This document shows, piece after piece, positions 12,640 through 24,517 of a stretch of DNA of 64,000 nt. The DNA comes from Tanypteryx hageni (lineage: Eukaryota > Arthropoda > Insecta > Odonata > Petaluridae): NCBI GenBank assembly GCA_028673005.1, contig CM054118.1, positions 83,391,855 through 83,455,854 on the forward strand. Direction: 5' to 3'. Both the position numbers and the translations under genes were made by a program. The stretch's first letter is position 1. Each line of letters starts with the position of its first letter. The notes beneath the pieces were generated by a model. The model was given only the letters and a program-made list of their open reading frames with translations. It was not told where the DNA came from and did not search any database.

Positions 12640-13520
12640 GCAGTGGGTTAAGGAGGCGGCGAGGGGAGGTAGAGGGGAGGAGGTGTAGGAGAGAGGGGAG
12701 GAGGTTTAGGAGAGAGGGGAGGGGGAGAAGGAGAGCATCATGTGTGCCGTGCTCGACAAGAGGTTCAAATGTGACTCCGAAGAGAGGGTCGCTTAGGGCG
12801 GAGAGAGAGGGGAAGGCAGTGGATCGACCTGCGGAGGAGTGGGGTTGAAGGAGAGTAAGGAGGTGTGGGAGAGGGTGGGAGGGAGAGAGAGAAGTCGGTG
12901 TTTGCGGCGAGACGCAAATCCCAATGGGCGGGCATGCGGCGGAGTAAAGATTCCACCCGCACCTGTGAGAGGCCCAAGTTGGGTATTAGGGCAAATGGCG
13001 GAGGAAGTGAAGAGGAAAGAGAGAGAGAGCGAAATAGGAGCACAAGATGGAGAGTTGGGGATGAGGAGTATGAAAGGAGGAATATAGGAGGGTATGGAAA
13101 GTGTAGAAGAAGAGGGCAGTCTGAGAGAGAAGAGGTGAGAAAGAGCGAGAACATTTGGACGGGAGCGCGAGAGGATGGGAAGAAAGGGGGAATGGAAGGA
13201 GAAATGAGAAAGCTTTAACGGGAGGGAAGGACGGAGGATGGCGGATTTGCAGTGAGAGCGTAGGAGAAGGATGAGAGGGAGAAAGGAAGGCAGGAAGAGA
13301 GGAAAGGAGAGTAGGAGGGAGGAAGAAGTGAGGGGCGAAAGGGGAAGATATGATAAATAAATAAGGTTAGAGGAAAAAGGTATCGGTGAATTGATCGTAA
13401 GTTTGTTGGGAGGGAGAGTCTTAAGGTCGAAGGAGGAGGAGAAGGGGGGATGACAGGGAAAGGGGAGAGAATGGATTTGGGATGGGGATAGAGGAAGGCG
13501 GCGGGGGGGAGGGATTGCGA
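12640..13520 (+). repeat. Polypurine tract with minisatellite core
   Basis: About 0.9 kb of plus strand is dominated by G and A. Near 12655-12730 a unit of about 24 bp, GGAGGAGGTGTAGGAGAGAG with variants, repeats in tandem. Several Arg/Glu-rich frames (82-129 codons) on both strands are products of this composition. I see no support for a gene. Confidence 0.75.
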
Positions 13521-15110
13521 CGGGAACGAATTCCGTATATTGGAAACCTATGAATATTGAGCCATGCCTTCCAAAGGGGCGTAAAAAATATTAGGACTTA
13601 ACACGCCTGAATCTCTTAAGAAATATATCCCGATGAATCGATGGGATGAGGCGGTATGTAAATGACGTTATTGGAATTCGGACATTTAGTATCATTTTAA
13701 AATTTGATATTGTGGAATTTCGAAAGAGTGGCTATAAATTATTTAGTCGTTCTTTTATCGTAGTTAAAAATTTTTGAGTAATTGAAATAATATTTATTAA
13801 ATCAGATGCAAATTAAATTATCTATGAAAGACAAGCTATCGTGCGGACCTCGGTGTATGTGCGATATTTTTTTGTTTTTAACTTTATCATATCTAATTGG
13901 ATACAAAATCTTCGAGCGCATTTTCTTAGCACTAAAATATGATTCAAAATACAATTGACATGCATGATACTACAAGAGAAATAATTTTCTGCTTTATATC
14001 TTAATTAAATAAGACATCTATTTTATTTCTCGATCCAAGCCGTTATAATAAAATATGAGGCTATTTGTTTTGCTCTCATGACCTGTTGCATTTTCTATGC
14101 ATGGAACAATTCTTGCTGTTTAAATTATTACTCAAACTCAGGAAAGAATAATTAAAAATATATCAAAATGGCATATTTTAAATATGAAATTAGTCGAGAA
14201 AAGTATTTTATGATCCGTCACTTTCAACAGTTTCATTGAATAAATTTAAATATCACACTTCCACTTCATAAACCATACTATAAATCCATTATAATATTTC
14301 CGGAACTCTTTTTCGTTGTGGCGTTGTTTAAGTAGAATTTATTCACAACGTTGGAAATTCTGGATATTTGCAACTCGTTCAGCAATTGAATTTTTGTAAC
14401 TAATTTAAGAGATTTGAGGGTTTTTTCACTTTTAATACATTTATTACTTTACTCGCTGCAGTAGAAAATAGAAATTAGAGCTGAAAATCTTATTTTTAAG
14501 GGCAATATTTATTATTTAAGAAAAAATTAAAAGAACCTTATGCATCTTTGCCAAATAAAAATAAACAAATAATACAAATTAACAATAAAAATTCCTTTTT
14601 ACCTATAAAATGCTAATTTTTAATTTTTCTCTCTCTCTCTCTCTCTCTTCCTCCAACTTTCAATTTAAAAGAACTATATCATTAGAAGGATTGAACTAGC
14701 TTTCAGAAATTATCATTGCTAAATATCTGAAAATTCCCATTTTTCTGGCACCAAACGAATATGCCTAGACTTGGAACTCTCATTTTGAGAAAAAATTCAC
14801 TTTTTATTCTCAGTCTTACGATTTTCCAAGTCTGAAACGCATATCATGATTCTAACTAATTTAATTAATCTATGATAATGATAGAGATGGCGCCATGATG
14901 TACTTCTCACGCTAAAATTTTTATTTGGTCAAATTGATTACTTCATAGCTATCCCGCATTTCAAGATTTCCTGATTTTTCCTGATACACGTTAATATATA
15001 AATACACTCCAAGCTTCATATTATCACCCATTCCGGATCTACCACTTCCACACTGGTGCACCACGGCGTGATGCATGCTCAAAGAATCATATTTAACCGG
15101 TTGACGAAGC
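13521..15110. other. AT-rich non-coding stretch
   Basis: No gene or element is recognised apart from a (CT)n microsatellite at about 14629-14648. Confidence 0.5.
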
Positions 15111-15989
15111 CTTTATGGCAGACCTGGGCAATCCGTGGCTCGCGAGCCACATGTGACTCTTTGCATAATTTTTCGTGGCTTTCGTGTACTTTCTAATTGG
15201 CCATATAATGTGGCTCTTTTGATTATGATTTTAAAAAATCCAAAATCGTACATTTAACAAGTTATCACAAATAGGCGTGTTTCGTGCGATGGAGTATTTG
15301 AAACTATACGATATAATTTGACCGAAAACACCATAAAACAGCAAAAAACCACTACCCGGTTATATCTCTGTCTGTTACAAATTTCTTCTCCCCCCTTAGT
15401 TGGTGCATCAATAAACATATTACGTAATTTTAGTGATTAATACTGCAAGACGATATATCGGAAATGATGCCAGGGAATTACTCAATTTTTATTTACCGAT
15501 TTATTTTCTTATCAATTTTAATCAACCAAACAATCGAAAATTATTTAAAACATAGCACACTTGAGTTCAGTAATTGTATTATTTACCTTTACGTTCCATT
15601 TTTTTGCCGTAGATAATTCATTTTCTTTTGCTAGGATAATCTGCCATGCACGCTTTGGGTTTTAAATGTATTTTGTAATTGTAGCAGATATTATTTACTT
15701 CGGTAACCAATAAGATTATTTAGGTTGACAACAATTAGGTAGCTATGCATGAATTTTTGTTCAAAGTGAATTACGACTTTCTTGTTGATGTTCTTGATAA
15801 CGGCTACTCCTACGATAAAAATGTATAGGAAAATAAATACTCTACTAGTCCTGCAAGGTTTATTTGAAAACTATTTTAACATAACCAATACTTTACGAGA
15901 TATGACAAAATGTTCATTTTTTGTCACCAGTAAAGTGGTACCCCTGATTGGCTTACGTGATTTATTTATGTGATTTTATTATTGTCTTT

Positions 15990-16115
15990 GACTGTAAGTC
16001 CTTAATATCAAATTTCATTAAAATCCGTTCGGTAGAAGCCGAGAACGAACATACGGACGAACGGACAAACCGAAGCTAATAAGCGCATATGTTGGAGGCG
16101 AAACTCGCCTAAAAC
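15990..16115. repeat. Family C tail, copy 2
   Basis: The block ATTAAAATCCGTTCGGTAGA followed by ACGGACGAACGGAC matches the tail at about 9355-9400 in order and spacing. It is followed by AGGCGAAACTCGCCT, a short hairpin, where copy 1 has a GGCGTTCC...GAACGCC hairpin. Confidence 0.5.
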
Positions 16116-16469
16116 AGACGAAATGAAGAAGAAACAACATTACTAGCAATGACAAAGAATAAACGAAATGAGGAGGCTATCCATGGTAGAACAGCAGAAC
16201 AATTAAATACGTTGTATTACAGTAACTGAAAACACCTTTAAATGCTTCCACTTCCAATCACTTAAACATAATCCCCTCCACTTCGTTTACCCGCATTCCA
16301 ACGGAATGGAGAAATTTCTCTACATGATAAATTTTTAAAAATTTAAAAATCTCATATTACATTGATGCGAGTTCTGTTTCTGAAGAATATAAAAAAAGAA
16401 TTAATAGATTTGCGATACAATAATGATTTGCGGAACATTTTTCAGCAACGAAAGATTAAATTGTATTTC

Positions 16470-16690
16470 ACAACAAATTCATAGCAGCAGAATAATGCCC
16501 AGCTTTAAGAAAATATGCTTTAAAAATTGCTAGTCATTCCAGAAGCGCATATTAATGTGAAGGTTTTTTCAATGTTAAAATTCGCAAAAAATAAAAGTAG
16601 AGCTTTGATAACTGATACAAATTTGAAAAAAAACGCTTAAGAATCGTGACATCCAAAATTGATGTCAGCCTGTAATACCTGAGCAGAAGA
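16470..16690 (+). pseudogene. hAT transposase C-terminal relic
   Basis: One frame reads HINVKVFSMLKFAKNKSRAL followed shortly by ITDTNLKK. This matches the end of the hAT C-terminal dimerisation domain, in which an 'E..FS.MK..K...RS.LTD..L' pattern is usual. The N-terminal and catalytic parts are missing and a stop follows within a few residues, so no transposase can be made. The position just inside the right terminus of the 15119-16815 element fits. Confidence 0.55.
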
Positions 16691-17638
16691 ATAGAAAACC
16701 AAATTACTCATTAACAAATCTATATATTTATTTTTTCAATAAATGTTTTTCTGTGGCTCATTAAAAAAATAATTTTTCAAGTGGCTTTTCATTCGGTTTT
16801 GATTTCCCTGCTCTGCTTTATGGTATAGTACGTATCTGCTCGTCGCAGCTTTGCTTACAATTTGAACTATCTTTGAAAGAACATATTAAAAAGGTCTAAA
16901 TAAAGTAATTTATCAAATCCTAAGATTTGGCAAGGAAGTCAACATGTTATTGTCAGGCCCTGTAAGGCATCTGCCATACACGCACGCTTCGAGACCAAGG
17001 TAGCAAATCCCATCGACATAGACACGCACCCAATTCAGATTGTAATATCAAAGTTATGCCTAAAAATCAATTTTTCGACAGCTGCCAGTTACTTCTCTTT
17101 TCTCCTTTACAAATGTATCAGCCTCCCTTTCTCTTTTACTCCCTTCCTACTTCTCCTCTCTGCTCGATTACTATTATTTTTAGCCTACATTCCAGGCTTA
17201 TAATTTCGTCGTTTTGTCTGTCTGTCTATCTGTTAGTCTCCCCCTATTAACTTTTGAACCAATAGACCGATTTTCATGAAACTTGGTGGAAATTTCTTGC
17301 TACATGGACCACGCTCCCGAGGATAATTTTTGTAGCCAAGATTGTAGTCTCGGGTTCGATTCCAGAAACTATCCTTCCCATTTGATTGACATGGGAAATT
17401 TGAAATCCGTCGTGCAGGATAATTTTCTCTTGCCCATTAAAATACCTTAGAATTGTAATATCGGGAAGTTTTACTACTCTCTGGGGAAAGGAATGGAAAT
17501 TTAAATTTTTAACGTAGAATGTTACTCATCGATCGTTTAGCTTCGAATTTTGAGTAAATACTGTCGTTTTTGATGTTTTTATCACTCATTATAAAGGTGT
17601 TGTCATGGCAACAATTATTGTTTTACTCGGATTCTGTA

Positions 17639-18451
17639 TCTAATATATAAAAATGACGTCGTCGTCAGTGGGTGGGTAAGCGGAATTGTAATGCTATTTT
17701 TAACATACTTTCCGTGTAGCCAGAAGATTCAAATTTGGTGGAAATATTCGACTCTTAAAGTAAAAGTCATTTACGAAAAGAAAATTTTTCCAAAATTGAC
17801 CCGGGTTCGATTCCTGAGAATAATTTACATTCCCAATAAGATAACAAGGAAAAATCGATATTTCGACTTGCAAGCTTATTTTCTGCTTATTAAAATTCAC
17901 ATATTTGACCTTCTAGGACTGCATTATAGATAAACGAGAATAGTTTCTTATTCAAATCGTCTTTTATCACCTTAAAATCGAAATCTCTCGAATTTAAAGT
18001 TTTAATATCATATTTTGACAAAATTTAACATTTTTAAGGAGAAGTCGCCTTGTCAACCAATTGCATTGTTGAACTCGAAATCCTATTGCTCTCACATATG
18101 CTCCCGTTCCCTCCAGACCTCCTGGCCAAACTCATAGGTATCAGAAATATCTCAGAATTTGTTTATACTTTCTCCATATAAACTGCTTTCATGAAAAAAT
18201 TCGAATTTGAGATTTCAACGGATATACACGTTTTGAGCTCCCCTGAACACGTTTTGACTATTTTCGCGATGATGTCTGTCGGTCTCTCTGTCTGTCTGTA
18301 TGTGATAGGATTTTTACTTTCTCCATATGTAGTATAGGTGAAAATATTGCTTTTATAAACATGAAAAAATCCGCAAAAGTTGAAATAATTGTGTTACCAT
18401 ATGGCACACACGTCAAGCGTAGCCCGGACATCGCCGGGTACTTTCAGCTAG
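17639..18451 (+). mobile_element. Non-autonomous Helitron
   Basis: The 5' end is TCTAATATATAAAAATGACG. The 3' end is CTAG, preceded by a perfect stem CCCGG-ACATCG-CCGGG that ends 9 bases before CTAG. This is the TC...hairpin...CTAG structure of Helitrons. It is flanked by A on the left and T on the right, as Helitrons insert between A and T without duplication. Joining the flanks gives CTGTA|TAGTCT, which matches the uninterrupted family A copies. There is no Rep/helicase, so it depended on an autonomous partner. Confidence 0.85.
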
Positions 18452-18454
18452 TAG

Positions 18455-19645
18455 TCTTATATATATTTCTCGTACTGCGTCTGCAAAAACTTCCACCACT
18501 CGCCACCAGATCGCGCCACTGAAGCACACATGCCGATATTAATCGTGTATATCTCAAAAACGGTAAGAGGTAATGGTTCGAAATTTTCCAGGATTGCTTG
18601 ATTCAGATATAGAAAGTGATTGGCGAAAGAATATTTAGAAAAACAACCCTGGTTCGACTCCAGGTAATTATTTCTCTCTCTCAGAGAATGGTATATTTCG
18701 GAAAAATCTTGGCATTTTAACGGAATGTTGCCTTGGCTATCAACTACATTGTTAAACCTCGAAATCTTATTGTTACTTCAATCCATATAGGTTTATGCGT
18801 GATTTGAGAACTTTTATTAAGAGAATGAGAGAAAGACGGAAGGAGGGAGGAATGATGTTCATAGCAATGAATGTATAGAATATTCGTTGCGTTATTTACT
18901 TGAAGGAATACCTAGAAATCTTAAATACTACTCAAATAGATAAAAAATCATAATAATGAGCTAAATTCAATATTACTGAAATTGAAACGGCATGGAAATC
19001 TGAGGAGCGTGTTTGACGTTTTGATAAACGAACCAAGCATGTAAAAACTTTATGGGGAGAAGGATTGCACGATAGGTCACGGGAGTAAGGTAGAATAATG
19101 GAGGACTTGAGAACGGTTTTGGAAATAGGGAGAGAAAGAGAGGTTTAAAAGAATCACAAAAATAACAACATAAGGCTATGTTGTCCGTCCGTTGGTCTGA
19201 GTGTCAAGCTATTAAAACGCGAATAACTCAATCAAGGATGTATCGTAGATAGAAAATTGAAAAGTGGCAGAAATAAACTATTCAAGTATAAAAATGCTTT
19301 GCCGAAAGAAAAATCCCAGAGTTCGCCTCTAGGGTAATATTTCCATTCTTTGTAAGATAACACTCAAAAATCTAATTTTTGTCTTGCAGGCTTTTCTTCT
19401 TTTGGAAGTTAAATTTGAAAAAGCCTGACCTACGATCATCCAATTTGAACTATTTTAAGAAAAAATTGATAGTGACTTATTCTTTATATCTTTTTCCGAA
19501 ATTGCTCATTTGTTTATATTGATCACTGATTGCTCTGAAAAACAAAATCAATATAAATAATGATCGTTAAATTAATTTATTTAAAGTTAAAAATTTTAAT
19601 TCGATTTTTCATTTATTTCCACCGGTCATTTTTGACAGGTAATTG
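18455..19645 (+). repeat. Helitron-related repeat block inside family A copy 3
   Basis: Two stretches (about 18560-18760 and 19240-19460) carry the same landmarks as the Helitron core: CCTGGTTCGACTCCAGG or an equivalent, then a run like GATAACA..AAAAATC. A GAGA-rich tract lies at 18810-18850 and 19115-19145. The block begins with TC and is followed by CTAGT, but I could not find a convincing 3' hairpin. Its exact nature is open. Confidence 0.45.
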
Positions 19646-19855
19646 CGCTAGTGTTATACATACACGCGATATTTTTTCCGCAAAAGCACGCGTGCTCAAT
19701 TTAATATTCCGTTCGAATTTATTTGTAATGTTTCCTAATGATTAATTATGAAATTTGGGAACACTAAAAGAAACATCCGCGGTGATTATAAATCTAGTAT
19801 TAAAGCCAACATAATTATTAAATAAATGATTAAATGGCAAGTAGGCATCTTGTTA

Positions 19856-21187
19856 TAATCTGGCCTTAAACCATTCGATTTTGCTCCTTTATATTGACGG
19901 GCATTTCAAAAATTTTTCAAAAATCCAATGACTTCCCCACTTTTGACGTTTGACTGACACGTTTCTGGTGTTTTTTCTTAAATTTTTCTGTAGCGCACGA
20001 AGATATCGTATTGTGTTGAATTCTACAAAAATATAGAGTTCCTATGCTATCTAAAGTGTTGATGCTGATTTTGCATTCAGATTTTTGCTATATTGTTTAG
20101 GTGGAAATCTATGATGGGATATATTAATTTATGGACGGTAGAAAAGTTATAAATTGAAGAAAAACTTTCAATTACAGCAATTCTTCCAGGAAGACAGGAT
20201 TTATCGTTTTGTTGTTTCGAACTGTTCCAACAACAAAGCTAGTTAACACGAGAACGTCGTTTAAGATGGCCATGTATAAAAATGGGAACTTTCAGTTACA
20301 AATCAACATGGCTAAGGATTTCTCCCTAATGCTTGTTTATTTTAATTGCAAACGCGAAAGATGCAGTTAAATGTCTCTGCCTAACACAAATTACAGCGTT
20401 AAATAAAGAAACGAATCATTAAAAATTATTACTAATTAAGTCCCACACTTTAGGGTGGAATAATATCGGCTAAGTAAGTGATTTTTTCAACATTTATTTC
20501 TTCTTTATTCTTGCTTGTTATGAAACAAGATATTTGTCGTTGATGGCTAAACAAAAAATATTCAATATTCATAATTTATAGAGTATGTTGCATGGGAATC
20601 GATCATAAGTCGCATTAAAGTGATTTTTAAATGAAATTGTTACCAAGCATTTTATTTTCTTCCTCTTCCAGAATGAAAAAACCTCACAGTTTAGGTGGCC
20701 GTTATTTGTCTCTCAATAAGCAATGATTTTTGCTCAGCGTTCTTCACATTTCATGCCTATAATAAACATTCCACGAATTATAAACTTCTCTACTCAATAT
20801 AACTATGCGTTGTTGAACGTCTAAACTGCTGTCTTCACCGCATCAGGCGACATTAATACGCAGCCTGTTGTGGCGCCAATTCAGAAACTCAACTACGGCA
20901 TGTGCAGAGCGAGCGTTGTTGAATGCTGCTCTATAAGTTGCTGAAATGCATGTGAGAGTATAACCGATTTTTGATACGCCATAAAAAGTGAAGAGGAACG
21001 AAATATTTTATTTACGAGCCAAACGTACGAAATATAATCAACGATAACGATTCTAAAATATAAAATTATTTAACAAGCATATTTTAAAAATTATGCAGTT
21101 ATGTACTTTTAGAGAAAGCAAACGACCGCTCGACTAATAATATTTTATTCATAAATAAGTAAAAGTGGAGACTACGGCGAAATTGAC
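19856..21187. other. AT-rich non-coding stretch
   Basis: No gene or element is recognised. Confidence 0.5.
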
Positions 21188-21302
21188 GTTAAATAGAATT
21201 AACTCCTTGACCGTAAAAGTCAAAATTAGAGACACACACACCCCCTTTTTCATTGTGTCTCTAATTTTGAATTTTACGGTCAAGGAGTTAATTCTATTTA
21301 AC
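21188..21302. repeat. Near-perfect 49-bp-arm hairpin
   Basis: The left arm at 21188-21236 and right arm at 21254-21302 are reverse complements with a single mismatch, leaving a 17-nt loop with CCCCC and TTTTT runs. The arms include AACTCCTTGACCGTAAAA. The word AATATTTTATTC occurs just outside on both sides (about 21140 and 21303). Candidates are a tiny foldback element, a precursor-like hairpin RNA, or a replication-slippage inverted duplication. There is no coding capacity. Confidence 0.9.
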
Positions 21303-21979
21303 AATATTTTATTCGTTTATACATACTTATCGTAAATAATTATACACAAATGTGAAACACAAATTAATATCAAAACATTAATTAAACATGCCAGAAAAGT
21401 ATGTAGCTGATAATGGTCCAGATAAATCGTGATTCATAAATCAAATATACCGTTTACTGCGGGTGCCATTACGGTAACCGCTAGCAGCAATGAATTTATG
21501 GAACGTGAAGTGCTTAGGACTATAGTTAGCCAAGTATTGCGTATGCATTATTAATCCACGGACTAGATTAGTATGATTGATATTCAAATTCAAATGTCCC
21601 GCGGTCGCTATCGACAAGAATGAAATTGGATTCTCCCTTCGGCTAAAGCACTTTGAAATCCCTTTAAAAAAAGATTTACTAGATTTCGTTATTATGCCAT
21701 TTTCCTTTGAACTCCCCAAATTATGTCAGCTCATATCACACAGAAAGTGGATTCACTTTGACTATAGCTGCTCCCGAGTAAGCTTTAAATAGATAAGGGA
21801 GAGAAAATTTATAATTTGCCGATAGCCATAAACACCTACCCATTTTTCTAACTTATATTCCCTTACCGAAGTGCGTGCTTAATTTTAAGTTTTAGCTTTA
21901 TGTAAACGCGGAGAATTTTAATAAAGGTGATGAATTATGCAAATGTTCCGTAGCTTTATTTTTAAATCGATTTAATGTC

Positions 21980-22700
21980 TGGAGGAAGAATTTCGAGGAG
22001 GGAATGGAGCTGAGTGGGGGGGATGGAACGAGGAACAGAATAGGAAGGGATTGTGGGGAATGAGAGAGAATGTGAAGAGAGAAAAAAGAGAGAACGGGGC
22101 GGGAGGCGGGGGAATGGGGGAGTCGGAGGAAGAAGGAGATCATAGGACAAACGGAGATAGAGAGAGGAGGAAAGGGAGGAGAGAACGGGGGAAGAAAGAC
22201 TTGCTCGTAAATGCGGGAGCCAGAATCTCAGGTATCCAAGTGCGCACGGGGGATGAATATGTGACTTTGTGCGTTTTCCTGTGTTTGTTTGTGCGTGCGT
22301 TCGCGTTGGTATGTGCGCGTGTGCGAGAACGATATATAGCGATCCGATGGAAGGAAAGGGGCCTGCGGAGGAAGCGGTCGGAGGGAGGGAAATGGACACG
22401 TGGGCCCCACCAGGATCCCAGTGGTTCAGTTCGCTCTTGCGGGGGAGGGGGGAGAGGGAGGTACGGAGAGGGGGTTGGAGAGGGGGGCGGAGAGGGGGGG
22501 ATGGAGAGGCGGAGGGGAGGGGTGCGGCCGCCGCGCCATACTTACTCCTTCCGTTCCGAAGGGAATGGCTATTTTGACGGCCTTCGTGCGGCCGAGGGAT
22601 GTTGGGGAGGGGGTGGGGGAAGGCGCGCGTCTGCGGTAAGGAGGATGGGGCTGGGAGAGAGGCGAATGTGTGTGTGCAGTGTGGTTTGAGTGCCAATCCG
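21980..22700 (+). repeat. G-rich polypurine island with G-quadruplex-like runs
   Basis: GC content is high, with G runs of four or more repeated closely at 22441-22502. Large overlapping open frames on both strands (212 and 244 codons) arise from purine bias and are mutually exclusive. A few TGTGTGCGTG runs lie at 22260-22320. It could be a CpG-island-like promoter, but no transcript evidence is visible. Confidence 0.6.
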
Positions 22701-23139
22701 TAGTACTCTCTGCGACGCAGTAAAACGCCCCGAGTGGCGTGAGGCGCACGTATCTATAGTTAACAGGGGCGAGGGCAGATCCCCGAGGAATCCCAAAATT
22801 TATGTCTCAAGAACCCCAAGTAAGAGATTGACTCCTGTAATTCAATTTTGACTGGTTAATTAGAACTAGCTTCGAAGAGCCCGATGAGGCGATAAGACTA
22901 TCGCGTGGAGATAGAAATGAACTATCGGAGAGATGTGCATACGTTACTATTAAATATCTTAGCTTCGAACGGAGATATATTAAGACTGCTGTCACATTTT
23001 AATACTATATCTCCTTCATCATCCCGCGAATCCTACCTAGGCGAAACAAGGGAGTCAAAGAAAACAACAGGAGCAGAATGCCGTGCAAGATATATATATA
23101 TTCAAAAAGATTTGATATCCAATTAATATGCGCCAAGAT
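22701..23139. other. Unassigned spacer
   Basis: No gene or element is recognised. A short TA run lies at about 23090. Confidence 0.45.
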
Positions 23140-23800
23140 AAGGTTTGTAATATTTATTAATATAAAAGTCAAGATATTTCTCTCTGTTTCTGTATCTCTT
23201 TGTACAACAGTGATGACCCCATTTACGAAAAAAATTCTCAAAAACGATCGGGGTTCGACTCCAGTATATAATATCTTTTTCCCAAAAGATAACACGTAAA
23301 AATCGGTTTTTCGACTTATAGGTTCTTAATGTTTTGCAAATTAAAATTACAAATTGACCCGAACCGTTTTAAAGAAAAATAAATAAGGTTTGTTATTCTT
23401 ATCATCCCATGTTTTCTACGATATAAAATCGTTCAAGTTTTACTTTTAAATCATATTTATTGGAAAATATTTAGCATTTTAACGTTATGTGTCATTGATA
23501 AACTTCGAGATTGTATATTCGCCGAAACCCTTATAGTACTCTATGCGTAAGGAAAGCGTGCTTAGTATGTTTTAATACGTGAGAAAGAAGGGGAGAGAGG
23601 AAGAAAGAAATAAAGGAGAGAGATAGAGGGAGAGGAGAGAGAGGAGGGAGAGAGAAGGAGAGAGAGAAAGAAAAAAGCATAGATAGATAAATAATGCTCT
23701 TTATAATGGCGAGAATGAGATTAGGAAGTATATTTTTCCAGAGGGGGAGAGGGAGGGAGAGATAGATAGTAAGGATGAGAGATGAAGGGAGACAGATAGA
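23140..23800 (+). repeat. Helitron-related repeat (family B) with GAGA tail
   Basis: It shares with 17639-18451 the order TTTACGAAAA, GGGGTTCGACTCC, CCCAAAAGATAACACGTAAA, then TTTCGACTT. It is followed by a GAGA-rich tract at 23580-23790 and a TCTTTATAATGGCGAGAATG block that also appears in similar form at about 33780. Terminal TC/CTAG ends were not found. Confidence 0.55.
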
Positions 23801-24517
23801 TAGATTGATTTGCGTCTTTATTTGGGTGATAGATCTCTTCCTCCATCTAATATATTGTCAATTATAGACAGCAAGAAAGTAACAAATAAAAATAAAATAA
23901 ATGGAAGATATCATAAAGTACTACTACATGAATTCAATGAAAAGTTAAAATTTTAGGAAATGAAAAGAGATGGAGATTTTCTTGTGGGGAAAACTAAGGA
24001 TAATTAAAGTATTATTCCCTACCTATACATGAAAAATAAAAAATCATTAGTGCACATTAACACGTGCATGTATATAATATACATGCATAATATACACTAG
24101 GATGTCCGTTGCAGCTTTACTCGCAAAGAAATCAATAAAAATTGTTTACATACTGTAGAACCTCGATTATCTGTCACCCTTTTATCCGTCACTTTCTGTT
24201 AATCTTTACTCAACTTGATTTTTTGTTTCAAAGTTTTAACATACATTCATAGTAAGTACTAAGAAATACTGTCATCCAAGTAAAATTTCTATTATGTAAT
24301 ATTTATTTGTATAGGTATATAGCATTATTTCAGCCGTACCTAGAAAAAAATCGTGTTCACTTCTCGCTAATGATTCTCGGAAACAACATCACACGTTTTA
24401 GTATGCATAAACAATTCTTGGAATTAGCATCCCCGACTGTTTCCGTTTGTCACTTAAAATATTTTGTCAGTTTTGAATGATCAACCTGTGTGGTAAGTTC
24501 ATATATCCTGCATAAAA

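Larger units (their letters stand above)
15119..16815 (+). mobile_element. hAT element with internal decay
   Basis: The left end starts CAGACCTGGGCAATCCGTGG. The right end, reverse-complemented, starts CAGAGCAGGGAAATC, matching the left at 12 of 15 positions. Perfect 8-bp duplications CTTTATGG flank it at 15111-15118 and 16816-16823, the hAT signature. Both subterminal parts carry copies of a GTGGCT(C/T) word. Family C sequence (about 15.56-16.11 kb) appears to sit inside it. Confidence 0.85.
17215..19855 (+). repeat. Dispersed repeat family A, copy 3, split by insertions
   Basis: The segment 17215-17638 is an inverted version of the right part of copies 1 and 2. The segment from about 19645 to 19855 is the inverted left part, including CACGCG, TGAAATTTGGGA and the rest in order. 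The 2 kb between them is insertion: a precisely defined Helitron (17639-18451), then about 1.2 kb of related repeat sequence (18455-19645) whose ends I cannot fix. Confidence 0.75.

Noticed and set aside
17340..17365. GGGTTCGATTCC as part of a tRNA gene
   Set aside because: No A box, acceptor stem or cloverleaf can be built around it. The same word recurs inside dispersed repeats.
18455..19650. A second complete Helitron (TC start, CTAG end)
   Set aside because: No convincing hairpin precedes CTAG, and in the empty-site comparison the CTAG belongs to the host repeat. I left it as an unresolved repeat block.
21962..22696. Overlapping open frames of 244 (minus) and 212 (plus) codons
   Set aside because: Both are products of purine/pyrimidine strand bias, which removes stop codons. 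Their translations are Ser/Pro/Leu-rich and Gly/Arg/Glu-rich low-complexity sequence.
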